Assembly (NCBI GenBank): GCA_964652755.1
Contig: CAZZBP010000056.1
Span: 1-14,526 of the forward strand
Direction: 5' to 3'
Source: UBA11795 sp964652755
Lineage (GTDB): Bacteria > Chloroflexota > Dehalococcoidia > Lucifugimonadales > UBA826
DNA: 14,526 bases
Each line of letters opens with the position of its first letter. Positions within the stretch are counted from its first letter, which is position 1. The notes beneath the pieces were generated by a model. The model ran no database searches. It was given only the letters and a program-made list of their open reading frames with translations, and was not told the DNA's origin. Shown here piece by piece: positions 7,372-14,497 of the stretch. The translations under genes and the position numbers were made by a program.

Positions 7372-7815
7372 GTGGCGAATATTAAGCAAGGAAAGATAGC
7401 CTCCCTGAGGCTTTGTGTAGGAAGTCGAGATCCTATGGAGGAAGTCGATCAAGCAGTAGTCCTTGCTGGCAAAGGAATAGAAGGAGATAGACATCTCCGT
7501 TCAGATGGCGTCAGGTCCAGAAGGCAAATATTGCTGATGGATCGGGAAACCCTATCCCGATTTCAGCTTGACGACGGTGTGATTCGGGAAAACATCACTG
7601 TGGAGGGTTTAGAGTTATCGTCCCTTGCGGATGGGGACAGAGTTTCTGTTGGGTTAGAAGTTGTTCTTCAGATAACCGGGGAATGTGAACCCTGTAGTCG
7701 TATGGACGAAATTAGGCAGGGGTTACAAGTGGAATTGAAAGGTCAGCGGGGAATGCTAGCCTATGCAGAATCCGGAGGAACCATTTCGGTTGGTGATTCA
7801 ATAACGGTGATATAG
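7372..7815 (+). CDS. Stand-alone MOSC domain protein
   Basis: MOSC domains (the C-terminal domain of Moco sulfurase and its relatives) bind sulfur or molybdenum cofactor, as in YiiM and mARC-type enzymes. The 147-residue product has GIEGDRH (35-41), RQILLMDRE (51-59), RENITVEG (72-79), ADGDRVSVG and TGECEPCSRMDEI. In this last motif C108 is at the position of the conserved sulfur-carrying Cys, with C105 nearby. It is one domain with no beta-barrel MOSC-N extension or ferredoxin domain. The start is GTG 7372, with GGAGG 7 bases upstream. It is divergent from the NHL gene. A role in Moco-linked chemistry or detoxification is inference from the family. Confidence 0.85.
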   Translation: MANIKQGKIASLRLCVGSRDPMEEVDQAVVLAGKGIEGDRHLRSDGVRSRRQILLMDRETLSRFQLDDGVIRENITVEGLELSSLADGDRVSVGLEVVLQITGECEPCSRMDEIRQGLQVELKGQRGMLAYAESGGTISVGDSITVI

Positions 7816-7952
7816 GGGCCCACGTCGTCTCTACCCCCAATCAGCATAATATCGTACAGTGTTGAGTTTCTCAAAACTATAGTGACCACTCATCACGCGG
7901 GGATTCAAAAGGCTCAGCCCTTTCATATTTATTCGTCCGATTCGGGATGAAT

Positions 7953-8702
7953 CTAATACGTTGCCCGTCCTCCACTAATATCGAAAACTGCACCCGTACT
8001 AAATGAACATTCAGTGGACGAAAGCCATGCGACTAAAGCTGCGACTTCACTAATTTCCCCTGTTCTTCCTACAGGTATTCGATCCACCATATATTGAACC
8101 TGTTCCGGAGTGAATTCCTCAAGAATTCGGGTTTGTACAACAGCCGGCGTTACACAGTTGACAAGAATACCTGTCCCAGCTAGCTCTTTTCCAACGGATT
8201 TGGTTAAACCGATCACAGCGGCCTTCGTAGCAGAGTATGGGACCATCCTGGGATTTCCCTCCTTTCCTGCGATGGATGCAATGTTTACTATTCGCCCGTA
8301 ATCTCTTTCAATCATGTGTGGAATAATTTCATGGCAAAAAGAGAAAACACCCCTAAAGTTGGTTCTGTAAACCCTATCAAGCTCTTCGACATCCAACTCC
8401 CATATATTTCCGTTTACGCCACCAATACCTGCATTGTTAACCAGAATGTCAATCCGTCCCCATCGGTCAAGAGCTTTTGCCGCAGCCTCTTGCGCAGTTA
8501 GGGGCTCCGAAACATCTCCGAGACTTATCTCGACTGAGGTACCACGTGAGCCTAATTCGCTGGCGGATTGTTCAGTCATTTCTGCGTCTAAGTCCACCAT
8601 CACGATGTTAGCTCCTTCGCTCGCAAGGCGTTTTGCTATTCCGTACCCAATGCCAGTCGCAGATCCTGTTACTATTGCTACATGATTGTCTAGATTGCCC
8701 AT
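7953..8702 (-). CDS. Short-chain dehydrogenase/reductase (classical SDR, probably NAD-dependent)
   Basis: This 249-residue classical SDR has the cofactor motif TGSATGIG (12-19) and an acidic VDLD at the end of beta-2 (D37), which usually favours NAD(H) over NADP(H). NNAG is at 89-92, and N115, S143, Y156 and K160 (YSATK) form the catalytic tetrad. The C-terminal signature LSSTECSFSTGAVFDISGG is typical of FabG-like and sugar/alcohol dehydrogenases. The substrate cannot be inferred. ATG 8702 is preceded by AGGGGGA at about 11 bases. It runs convergently to the MOSC gene, leaving a 137-bp spacer (7816-7952) in which I see only short, weak dyads and no gene. Confidence 0.93.
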   Translation of the reverse strand: MGNLDNHVAIVTGSATGIGYGIAKRLASEGANIVMVDLDAEMTEQSASELGSRGTSVEISLGDVSEPLTAQEAAAKALDRWGRIDILVNNAGIGGVNGNIWELDVEELDRVYRTNFRGVFSFCHEIIPHMIERDYGRIVNIASIAGKEGNPRMVPYSATKAAVIGLTKSVGKELAGTGILVNCVTPAVVQTRILEEFTPEQVQYMVDRIPVGRTGEISEVAALVAWLSSTECSFSTGAVFDISGGRATY

Positions 8703-8783
8703 AATCTACTGGATCCCCCTTTATAGAATTTTTGATACAAGAAATATTTTCCGCTAGCTCATTATTCTTTCATTTTCAACGGG

Positions 8784-8954
8784 TTAGTGAAAAGGACAGA
8801 TCCAGATAGCAGTATTCTCATGCCATTCATATTTAGAAGATATAGCATCAGACTGATTCACAGTATTATCCGCTAGTGCATAAATTCCAGAGAATAGAAG
8901 GGTGGCTACTATGGCTATCAATGCTATCGGGAAAATAATAGGTATTTTACGCAC
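8784..8954 (-). CDS. Possible 56-residue single-span membrane or secreted peptide
   Basis: A short frame starting at GTG 8954 encodes a peptide with a basic N-terminus (MRK) and about 25 hydrophobic residues (IPIIFPIALIAIVATLLFSG, continuing IYALA). A polar tail of about 28 residues follows, ending HENTAIWICPFH. This is the profile of a signal peptide or N-terminal anchor with a small outside tail. The tail holds one Cys, two Trp and two His. An in-frame stop four codons upstream limits the start to GTG. No good ribosome-binding site is seen (an AAGG lies about 13 bases away), which counts against it. It precedes the SDR gene on the same strand by 81 bp. I do not recognise the family; it may be a real small protein or a chance frame. 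Confidence 0.4.
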   Translation of the reverse strand: MRKIPIIFPIALIAIVATLLFSGIYALADNTVNQSDAISSKYEWHENTAIWICPFH

Positions 8955-9189
8955 AGGGTAACAATTTTACCTTCGTATTGATGTTTAACGGTTAGGTCCT
9001 TCTCACACAGAGATAAATGAAGGTATTGACAAAGCTAATTGATTTTTAAAGTAATGATTCTTGAATAATCTTCGGCAGTTAGCATTATCTGCTCAACGAA
9101 AATCCTCTTGTTCCGAGCTTGGTCTGACTAGCCGGAATACTAGCTACTTTGGGAATAACAGATCAGGTTCGTTAATCCCCTGAATAAAC
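8955..9189. other. Intergenic stretch with no recognisable gene
   Basis: Between the aminotransferase remnant and the candidate small peptide I see only frames shorter than about 20 codons and short, weak dyads. The base composition is AT-rich. A TTGACA occurs on the plus strand at 9026-9031 but has no acceptable -10 partner. No tRNA-like T-loop or rRNA-like sequence is visible. Confidence 0.5.
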
Positions 9190-9495
9190 TCAGCTGGCTG
9201 CTGAAACAGCTTCGCACATGGCAACCCCATAACCCGATCTCGGCAATATTTTCTCCATGGTGGACAGAAGCATCAGACCGTATTCCTTTTTACTTGATTC
9301 CCCCATTAACCTCATTCGCTATACTCTGCCAGAGAAATCTCCAAGACCCTTTCCTATTTCAATCGAATCTTCTTTGCCCCTTACTACGTCGTAATCTACG
9401 CCTTCCGGGATCCACACTGGGGTGACCTGATCTAGTGTGGACTCTTCGGGAGCAACTGTTTTTAGCCCCAGGGCTTGAAGACCTTGCACGAGAGC
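9190..9495 (-). pseudogene. Class V aminotransferase (serine/alanine-glyoxylate type), C-terminal part with in-frame TAG
   Basis: Reading leftwards from the gap, 58 codons encode a typical C-terminal domain of PLP-dependent class V aminotransferases. They include LVQGLQALGLKTVAPEES, then VTPVWIPEGVDYDVV and IEIGKGLGDFSGRV. The family continues with a motif like WRIGLMG. Here the frame instead reads TAG (9319-9321), then RMRLMGESS. The same frame runs on for 42 codons, through LMLLSTMEKILPRSGYGVAM and CEAVSAAS, to a TGA at 9190-9192. Both halves match the family, so TAG most likely replaces the Trp codon TGG. Near it the usual Ile-Gly reads Met-Arg, and the VR-to-IEIG loop looks a few residues short, which suits decay. 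The N-terminal part with the PLP lysine lies in or beyond the N gap. A base-call error at a contig end is possible. Confidence 0.7.
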
Positions 9496-9595
9496 NNNNN
9501 NNNNNNNNNNNNNNNNNNNNNNNNNNNNNNNNNNNNNNNNNNNNNNNNNNNNNNNNNNNNNNNNNNNNNNNNNNNNNNNNNNNNNNNNNNNNNNN
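9496..9595. other. Scaffold gap of 100 N
   Basis: Exactly 100 N bases separate two contigs. A round 100 is the usual placeholder for unknown length. A class V aminotransferase is about 380-400 residues, so at least about 850 bp of coding sequence is missing if that gene was ever full-length here. Linkage between the left part and manC therefore depends on the scaffolding. Confidence 0.98.
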
Positions 9596-9665
9596 CTCCT
9601 CTCCCCAGTATTTTGAAAGCAAACTAAGATTAAGATACCTAGAAGATGGTTTTGTTTTCCTATTC

Positions 9666-11120
9666 CTATTTATTCCATGTGCCGTATTGAGGTTTCATCC
9701 TGTTATATTTGTCTTCAAACCTGACTATATCATCCTCCCCTAGATACGATCCGGATTGTATCTCTATGATCTCAAGAGGTTCCGTCGTCTTATTCTGAAG
9801 TCGGTGTTTGGCACCGACGGGAATAAAAGTTGACTCGTTCTCTTTGAGCGTAAAAACGTCTTGTTCACGAGTCACTGTAGCTTCTCCACTAACGACAACC
9901 CAGTGCTCAGCTCTGTGCGAATGTTTTTGTAGAGAGAGCGACTCGCCAGCTTTGACGTATAAATGTTTTACTTGAAATCCAGATCCAGAATCAGTGATTT
10001 CATAAGTTCCCCAAGGCCGACTAACAACTTGATGATTCTTTTTGAGCACTTCTAGTTCCTCACCAAGATTTGCTACTAAATCTTTTACAGATTGTTCGTG
10101 CTCTATGTTAGTGACCAGAACGGCATCTTTCGTTTCAACAATAATTGCCTTCTTTATTCCGACTGCGGCAACAGTGCGATGATTGCTCAAAACTAAAGAG
10201 TCATTAACGGACTCAAGGTATACGCTTCCAGACGTCACGTTTCCAGAGGCATCATGCTCTCCTTCAAGCCAGAAGGTAGACCACGCTCCAACGTCTGACC
10301 AACCTGCATCCAATGGAATTACCCAGCAATCCGGACCATCACTTTCGTTTCCCGCCATTTTTTCCATAACGGCATAATCAATTGCATCGTTAGGAGATGA
10401 TTCAAACTGTTTTTTGCTTGGCCTGAAGAATGCCCCGTCTCTACCTCCCTTGGCCATAGCGACCTCACAGGCCTCAAAAATCTTCGGTGAATGTAATCTA
10501 ATTTGTTCGATCCATAACGAGGAACGGAGCATGAAAATACCACTATTCCACAAATATTCCCCTGAGTTCATCATTGATGTTGCTTTTTTGGAACTTGGTT
10601 TTTCAACGAAGTCTAATAATGAGAAATAGTCTTTACCATCTGAACTTTTTTTTATGTAGCCGTAACTTATGTTTGGTTCGGTGGGTTCTATTCCGAAAGT
10701 CACGATCCCACCATTTTCTGCTAATGGCAAGCCCAAATTTATCGCTTTTCTAAAAGCTGACGTGTCCCGAATGATATGATCTGCGTGGAGGGAGAGAATT
10801 ACGCTTTGGCTATCCCTTGCTGCTGAATAAATTGCAGCTAATGTTAGAGCAGGAGCAGTGTTTCGACCCGTTGGTTCGAGAATAACGGTCTGTGGGGTTC
10901 TTGAAATCTGTTCGAAGTGATCCGTAACTAGAAATCGATGTTCCTCGTTGCATACCACTATGGGGTCAAAGGACTCTATCCCGTCCAACCTCAAGACAGT
11001 TTCCTGAAGCATTGAATTCACTCTTGAAATGCTTAGGAAGGGCTTTGGATACTGCTCTCGTGAAAGAGGCCACAAACGCGTGCCCGACCCTCCCGCCAGT
11101 ATGATTGGTTGTATTAACAA
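9666..11120 (-). CDS. manC: Mannose-1-phosphate guanylyltransferase / mannose-6-phosphate isomerase, bifunctional type
   Basis: The protein makes GDP-mannose from GTP and mannose-1-phosphate, and the C-terminal part probably isomerises fructose-6-phosphate to mannose-6-phosphate. The 484 residues fit this two-domain family. The nucleotidyltransferase domain (about 4-290) carries PIILAGGSGTRLWPLSREQYPKPF (5-28), EPTGRNTAPA, LSLHADHII and FVEKP. The cupin-type isomerase domain (about 365-470) has RPWGTYE, HSHRAEHW, TVTREQDVFTLKENESTFIP and GAKHRLQN, with several His/Glu metal ligands. The start is TTG 11120: an in-frame stop lies five codons upstream, no ATG is available, and PIILAGG at residue 5 is normal for the family. 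No clear ribosome-binding site is seen. GDP-mannose feeds cell-surface glycans, but no glycan genes are in this window. The 70 bases between the stop and the gap hold nothing recognisable. Confidence 0.95.
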   Translation of the reverse strand: MLIQPIILAGGSGTRLWPLSREQYPKPFLSISRVNSMLQETVLRLDGIESFDPIVVCNEEHRFLVTDHFEQISRTPQTVILEPTGRNTAPALTLAAIYSAARDSQSVILSLHADHIIRDTSAFRKAINLGLPLAENGGIVTFGIEPTEPNISYGYIKKSSDGKDYFSLLDFVEKPSSKKATSMMNSGEYLWNSGIFMLRSSLWIEQIRLHSPKIFEACEVAMAKGGRDGAFFRPSKKQFESSPNDAIDYAVMEKMAGNESDGPDCWVIPLDAGWSDVGAWSTFWLEGEHDASGNVTSGSVYLESVNDSLVLSNHRTVAAVGIKKAIIVETKDAVLVTNIEHEQSVKDLVANLGEELEVLKKNHQVVSRPWGTYEITDSGSGFQVKHLYVKAGESLSLQKHSHRAEHWVVVSGEATVTREQDVFTLKENESTFIPVGAKHRLQNKTTEPLEIIEIQSGSYLGEDDIVRFEDKYNRMKPQYGTWNK

Positions 11121-11476
11121 AGGGTGAGGCCGTTATGAGTCATCGTCATTTAGGAGGGTATTCCACTTATTGGATCTTTCAAACGATTCTGCCTGATTGG
11201 CGGATTTGTTCGCAGCCTAATTCCCGTATGATTAGTATGCTACTAGCAATTGTAGTTTTCGGTTCATCTTCGGGTCAACGGGTACCGAACAGGCAAGCAG
11301 CAAGCCGCAATTGCATTTGCTATTCACCCTCATAAGTTGTTCCGGTGGTAACACCTAAATAAAATACTTGTACTTAGTAGAGAATAGCATAAGCATTCAA
11401 AGAGATATCTCCATAAAGTTTCGTTTGATATGGCATGTTCCAGATGTATATTGTAGGTTCAATTAGGAGAATGAAC
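11121..11476. other. Divergent intergenic region between manC and the second SDR gene
   Basis: I find no convincing gene here. The longest frames are 33-76 codons; they lack family motifs and ribosome-binding sites. Features seen are a candidate plus-strand promoter (11337-11365), an imperfect GC-rich run of AAGC/GCAAG units near 11292-11310 and a GAGATATCTC palindrome (11402-11411). No convincing minus-strand promoter for manC was found. Confidence 0.5.
11337..11365 (+). promoter_or_regulatory. Possible promoter for the second SDR gene, with a dyad in the spacer
   Basis: TTGTTC (11337-11342) and TAAAAT (11360-11365) are 17 bp apart on the plus strand. The start point would be near 11372, about 105 nt before the SDR start. 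A small dyad, GGTG-GTAA-CACC (11344-11355), lies between the boxes and could be an operator. The -35 box is only a half match. Confidence 0.35.
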
Positions 11477-12331
11477 ATGGGAAAACTCGACGGAAAAAAT
11501 GTGATCGTAACTGGTGCGAGCAGGGGAATTGGAGCGGAAATAGCAAGGTTATTCGCTTCAGAAGGTGGCAAAGTGGTGTGCGCAGCACGCACTTTGCGTG
11601 AAGGAGATCATCCTCTGGAAGGTTCTTTAGAAAAGACGGTCTCTGATATACGCGAGAAAGGAGGTGAGGCTATCGCAGCCACCGTAAACATCTCCATAGA
11701 GGATGATTGCCAGCGACTTTTTGATGAAGCTCACAAAGCCTATGGCGGGGTCGAAATTCTTGTAAATAATGCTGCGTTGACATACTTTGTTCCAGTAAAA
11801 GATTATGTTATACGGCGCTGGAAGAGGTCGTGGGAGGTAAACTTCCACGCACCGTTCATTTTGAGCCAGCTTGCTCTGTCTGACATGATCCCTTCGCGCT
11901 CAGGAAGTATCGTAAACATTTCGTCGGGTGCCGCTATAGGGCCTGGCAGAGGACCTTATATCGACCAACCGGCTAACTCTGGGGGTACCTGTTATGGTGC
12001 GGAGAAAGCTGCCTTGGAAAGATTTTCTCAAGGGTTAGCGCAGGAAGTTTATAGAGAAGGTGTCTCTGTGACGTGTGTCTCTCCTTCCCAGGTGGTCCCG
12101 ACACCGGGCACTGTTTTCCATAATCTAGTCAGTGGTATGGATGACCCCCGTGGTGAAGATGCGGAGTTTATGGCGAAGGCAGCACTTCTGTTGGCGACAG
12201 AACCCATAGATAAAGTGAGCGGTAGGGTTACGTACAGTCAACAAATACTCCAGGAATTTGGCTGGATAAATGAAGCTAAAGGCACAGGCGTTGATCCTGA
12301 AAGACCTGGGAGTGGCTATAGCCAGATATAG
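11477..12331 (+). CDS. Short-chain dehydrogenase/reductase (classical SDR, probably NADP-dependent)
   Basis: This 284-residue SDR has TGASRGIG (12-19), an Arg at the end of beta-2 (AAR, R38) that usually marks NADP(H) preference, and NNAA (97-100) in place of NNAG. N122, Ser149/150 (VNISSG), Y173 and K177 (YGAEK) form the catalytic set. A loop of about 20 residues, rich in Gly and Pro (GPGRGPYIDQPANSGG), lies between the Ser and the Tyr and is longer than in FabG-like enzymes. A C-terminal tail of about 20 residues after the Rossmann core ends GSGYSQI. The start ATG 11477 is chosen because AGGAG lies 7 bases upstream and MGKLDGKNVIVTGAS is a normal N-terminus. An upstream ATG at 11435 would add 14 unsupported residues. 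The substrate is unknown. Confidence 0.92.
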   Translation: MGKLDGKNVIVTGASRGIGAEIARLFASEGGKVVCAARTLREGDHPLEGSLEKTVSDIREKGGEAIAATVNISIEDDCQRLFDEAHKAYGGVEILVNNAALTYFVPVKDYVIRRWKRSWEVNFHAPFILSQLALSDMIPSRSGSIVNISSGAAIGPGRGPYIDQPANSGGTCYGAEKAALERFSQGLAQEVYREGVSVTCVSPSQVVPTPGTVFHNLVSGMDDPRGEDAEFMAKAALLLATEPIDKVSGRVTYSQQILQEFGWINEAKGTGVDPERPGSGYSQI

Positions 12332-12343
12332 GTCAACAAACAG

Positions 12344-12377
12344 AACTAATTCGACATCGCATTTTGTCGAATTAGTT
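12344..12377 (+). terminator. Perfect 13-bp hairpin after the second SDR gene
   Basis: AACTAATTCGACA (12344-12356) pairs with TGTCGAATTAGTT (12365-12377) around an 8-nt loop, starting 12 bases after the SDR stop codon. It fits a transcription terminator, but the stem is AT-rich and only a short T-rich stretch follows. A further direct copy of TAATTCGAC follows at 12378-12386, so the unit occurs twice on the plus strand and once inverted. That could instead mark a protein-binding site. Confidence 0.5.
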
Positions 12378-12435
12378 TAATTCGACTCCAAAAAGACCTT
12401 GCGACTGTAATGTACGTTTGGTTAGCTTGCCTGTG

Positions 12436-12468
12436 GGAGGTGTTTGACGTTGTTGCAAAAACACCTTC
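12436..12468 (+). promoter_or_regulatory. Leader hairpin 1 upstream of the OLD-like ATPase gene
   Basis: GGAGGTGTTT (12436-12445) can pair with AAACACCTTC (12459-12468): 10 pairs including one G-T, around a 13-nt loop. It lies about 80 bp before the ATPase start and sequesters a GGGAGG-like sequence. It may be a leader structure or operator; the role is unproven. Confidence 0.3.
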
Positions 12469-12495
12469 ACACGGGGCGAGGTTTCAAAAAACTTG

Positions 12496-12525
12496 GCCTG
12501 GTGAAAGTAACGCGGCCTCACCGGC
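12496..12525 (+). promoter_or_regulatory. Leader hairpin 2 upstream of the OLD-like ATPase gene
   Basis: GCCTGGTGA (12496-12504) can pair with TCACCGGC (12518-12525): 8 pairs with one bulged T and a 13-nt loop. It ends 15 bp before the GGGAGG ribosome-binding site (12541-12546). The surrounding 80 bp are more GC-rich than the neighbourhood. Function is unknown. Confidence 0.3.
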
Positions 12526-12550
12526 GGCGTCTCGTGGAAAGGGAGGCACC

Positions 12551-14497
12551 ATGAAAATCACAAGGGCAAGAGTAAATAACTATAAGAGCATAGATGACTC
12601 GTCGTGGGTTGAACTTGAGGATGTGACTGCTCTTGTTGGTAAGAACGAGTCGGGTAAAACAGCGTTTCTGCAAGCTATCCGAAAGATAAACTCCATATCT
12701 GGAGCAGATGATGAATTTGATATTCACGATTATCCCAGGAAAGGGTACATTCGTTATAAGAGAATTCATGAGGAGCATCCCTGTATCGTTGCTCAGGCAG
12801 AATTTGAACTTTCCGAGGAGGAAGTTTCCGAAATAGAAGCAAACTTCGGTGCTGGGGTCCTCTCTTCAAATAAGGTCGTCGTGGGTAAGAACTACAAGAA
12901 CGAGCGGCACTGGCAAGTGGAAGTATCTGAATCGTCTTCAGTAGAGGTCATGCCTGATGCTAGGACAACCACATTTCCTGCAGTACCTTCTTCATTTCGG
13001 AGTGCTGCGAATGGTACCAAAGAAGAATCTTTGAAGGCAATTTCTCCCGTCGCAGTCAAAATTGCGGAAGATTTTCTTGAGAAATGGTTACCAAAATTCG
13101 TTTATTTTGATAATTACAGCATAATGCGCGGAAAAATTTCTATAAATGACTTAAAAAAACGAACCCAAGAGATGGGAGCCCTTGATGATTCCGACAGGAC
13201 ATTTATGTCACTCTTAACCTTATCAGGAGTTAGTTTGGAAGATCTTGAGGAGGACCTCAGTTATGAAGATATCAAAGTCGAGTTGGAGTCAGCGTCAATA
13301 ACTATCACGGATGAGATATTTGAGTACTGGCAACAGAATAGGCAACTCAAAGTAGAATTTGATCTCTCGCAAGCGGATCCTAATAATCCAGCAGAAGGGA
13401 AAATACTGCATGTGCGTATTGAAAATGCTAGGCATCGCGTTACAGTTTCATTTGATGAACGATCAAAGGGATTTGTCTGGTTTTTCTCGTTTCTTTCATA
13501 TTTCTCCCATCTTGAAGAGACGGAGGAATCAGATCTAGTTATATTGCTGGATGAGCCAGGTACCGCCCTTCATGCTATGGCTCAAAAAGATTTCCTCAGA
13601 TTTATGGATGAACGCTTGGCACCGCACTGTCAGGTCATATATACCACTCATTCTCCTTTTATGGTCGACCTGGGAAAACTTAGCCGTGTCAGAACTGTTC
13701 AGGACATGGATGGAAAAGGAACGACTGTAAGTCACGACGCAGTAGATAATGACAGCGAAACGGTGTTTCCTTTGCAGATGGCCCTTGGATATCAGATGGC
13801 GCAAACTTTGTTTATGGCACCGCATTGCCTAATGGTGAATTCTGCTTCTGATCTAATATTTTTCCAGACCATGGGTGAAATGGCTGCTGCTCGCGGGGCT
13901 GCTCGTATGGATCCCAGGTGGGTTGTTGTGCCCGTGGGAAGCGCAGAGAATCTTCCTACTTTTGTATCTCTCCTAGGTGAGAATTATGTGAGTGTTGCGG
14001 TTATGATGGACATCACACCAACCAATAAAGAACGGGTGGAGAGAATCAACGTTTCAAAAGGCAAGAAACCCAATGAAAATGCCGTTAAATGGGTAGAGGT
14101 TACGAGGGTTCGTGATGCTGATATTGAAGACCTATTTGAGCCAAATTTCTACCTGAAGTTAGTGAATTTAGCTTACTACACAGATTTAGATAAGCCTTTA
14201 ACAATGAAAATGATTTCGGAGAGTAATCCGCGAATCGTAGAACGAGTAAAAGATTACTTTAGTTCAGTAGGTATATCGGGAGGTGAGTTCGACAGGTATA
14301 AGCCTGCTTCTTATTTACTCGAGCATTTCAGTGAGCTTCGTGAAGAAATTGGGGACGATACGGTCGATAGAATTGGATCTCTAATCGAGAGAATTAACGG
14401 ATTACTACCTTCGACTGTACCTGCTGCCAGAAATGGTCATGCCACGACAGATGTCCATGCTACCAATCAGGCGTTGGTAGGGCCTCAAGGTTTTTAG
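12551..14497 (+). CDS. OLD-family AAA ATPase with a degenerate TOPRIM-like domain
   Basis: This 648-residue protein combines an ABC/SMC-type ATPase with a C-terminal TOPRIM-like region, as in OLD (overcoming lysogenization defect) nucleases. The Walker A motif is GKNESGKT at 30-37. The signature helix FDERSKGFVWFFSFLSYF is at 301-318, Walker B is VILLDEP with D334/E335, and the switch His is H367 in IYTTHSPF. The middle (about 80-290) is a helical and charged insertion. The TOPRIM-like part (about 425-540) includes LMVNSASDLIFFQ, PVGSAENLPTFVSLL, VAVMMDITP and ADIEDLFEPNFYLKLVN. The usual VEGxSD Glu is N430 and the second acid of a DxD is T489, so metal-dependent cleavage is doubtful. The start ATG 12551 has GGGAGG 4 bases upstream; the frame is open back to 12410 but that extension lacks support. 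OLD-like proteins act in phage defence or DNA repair; no partner gene is in view. Confidence 0.85.
   Translation: MKITRARVNNYKSIDDSSWVELEDVTALVGKNESGKTAFLQAIRKINSISGADDEFDIHDYPRKGYIRYKRIHEEHPCIVAQAEFELSEEEVSEIEANFGAGVLSSNKVVVGKNYKNERHWQVEVSESSSVEVMPDARTTTFPAVPSSFRSAANGTKEESLKAISPVAVKIAEDFLEKWLPKFVYFDNYSIMRGKISINDLKKRTQEMGALDDSDRTFMSLLTLSGVSLEDLEEDLSYEDIKVELESASITITDEIFEYWQQNRQLKVEFDLSQADPNNPAEGKILHVRIENARHRVTVSFDERSKGFVWFFSFLSYFSHLEETEESDLVILLDEPGTALHAMAQKDFLRFMDERLAPHCQVIYTTHSPFMVDLGKLSRVRTVQDMDGKGTTVSHDAVDNDSETVFPLQMALGYQMAQTLFMAPHCLMVNSASDLIFFQTMGEMAAARGAARMDPRWVVVPVGSAENLPTFVSLLGENYVSVAVMMDITPTNKERVERINVSKGKKPNENAVKWVEVTRVRDADIEDLFEPNFYLKLVNLAYYTDLDKPLTMKMISESNPRIVERVKDYFSSVGISGGEFDRYKPASYLLEHFSELREEIGDDTVDRIGSLIERINGLLPSTVPAARNGHATTDVHATNQALVGPQGF

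Noticed and set aside
7907..7923. AAAAGGC-TCA-GCC(C)TTT dyad as a terminator between the MOSC and SDR genes
   Set aside because: It has only three GC pairs plus AT pairs around a bulge and a 3-nt loop. It could serve the minus strand (GCC then TTTT), but it is too weak to call.
9026..9055. TTGACA on the plus strand as a promoter
   Set aside because: No acceptable -10 hexamer occurs at 16-18 bp, and it would read towards the antisense of the aminotransferase remnant.
9359..9743. Open frames on both strands running across the N gap
   Set aside because: They are open only because the 100 N carry no stops. The minus-strand one is in a different frame from the aminotransferase remnant and has no family motif.
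11105..11335. 76-codon plus-strand frame overlapping the start of manC
   Set aside because: Its start lies inside manC on the opposite strand, it has no convincing ribosome-binding site, and the sequence shows no recognisable family features.
11435..11476. 14-residue extension of the second SDR from an upstream ATG
   Set aside because: AGGAG lies correctly before ATG 11477, and the SDR N-terminus there is of normal length.
12410..12550. 47-residue N-terminal extension of the OLD-like ATPase from an upstream ATG
   Set aside because: It has no ribosome-binding site, is low in family-like features, contains two hairpins, and a good GGGAGG precedes the ATG at 12551, where the protein begins in the normal MKITRARVNNYKSI style.
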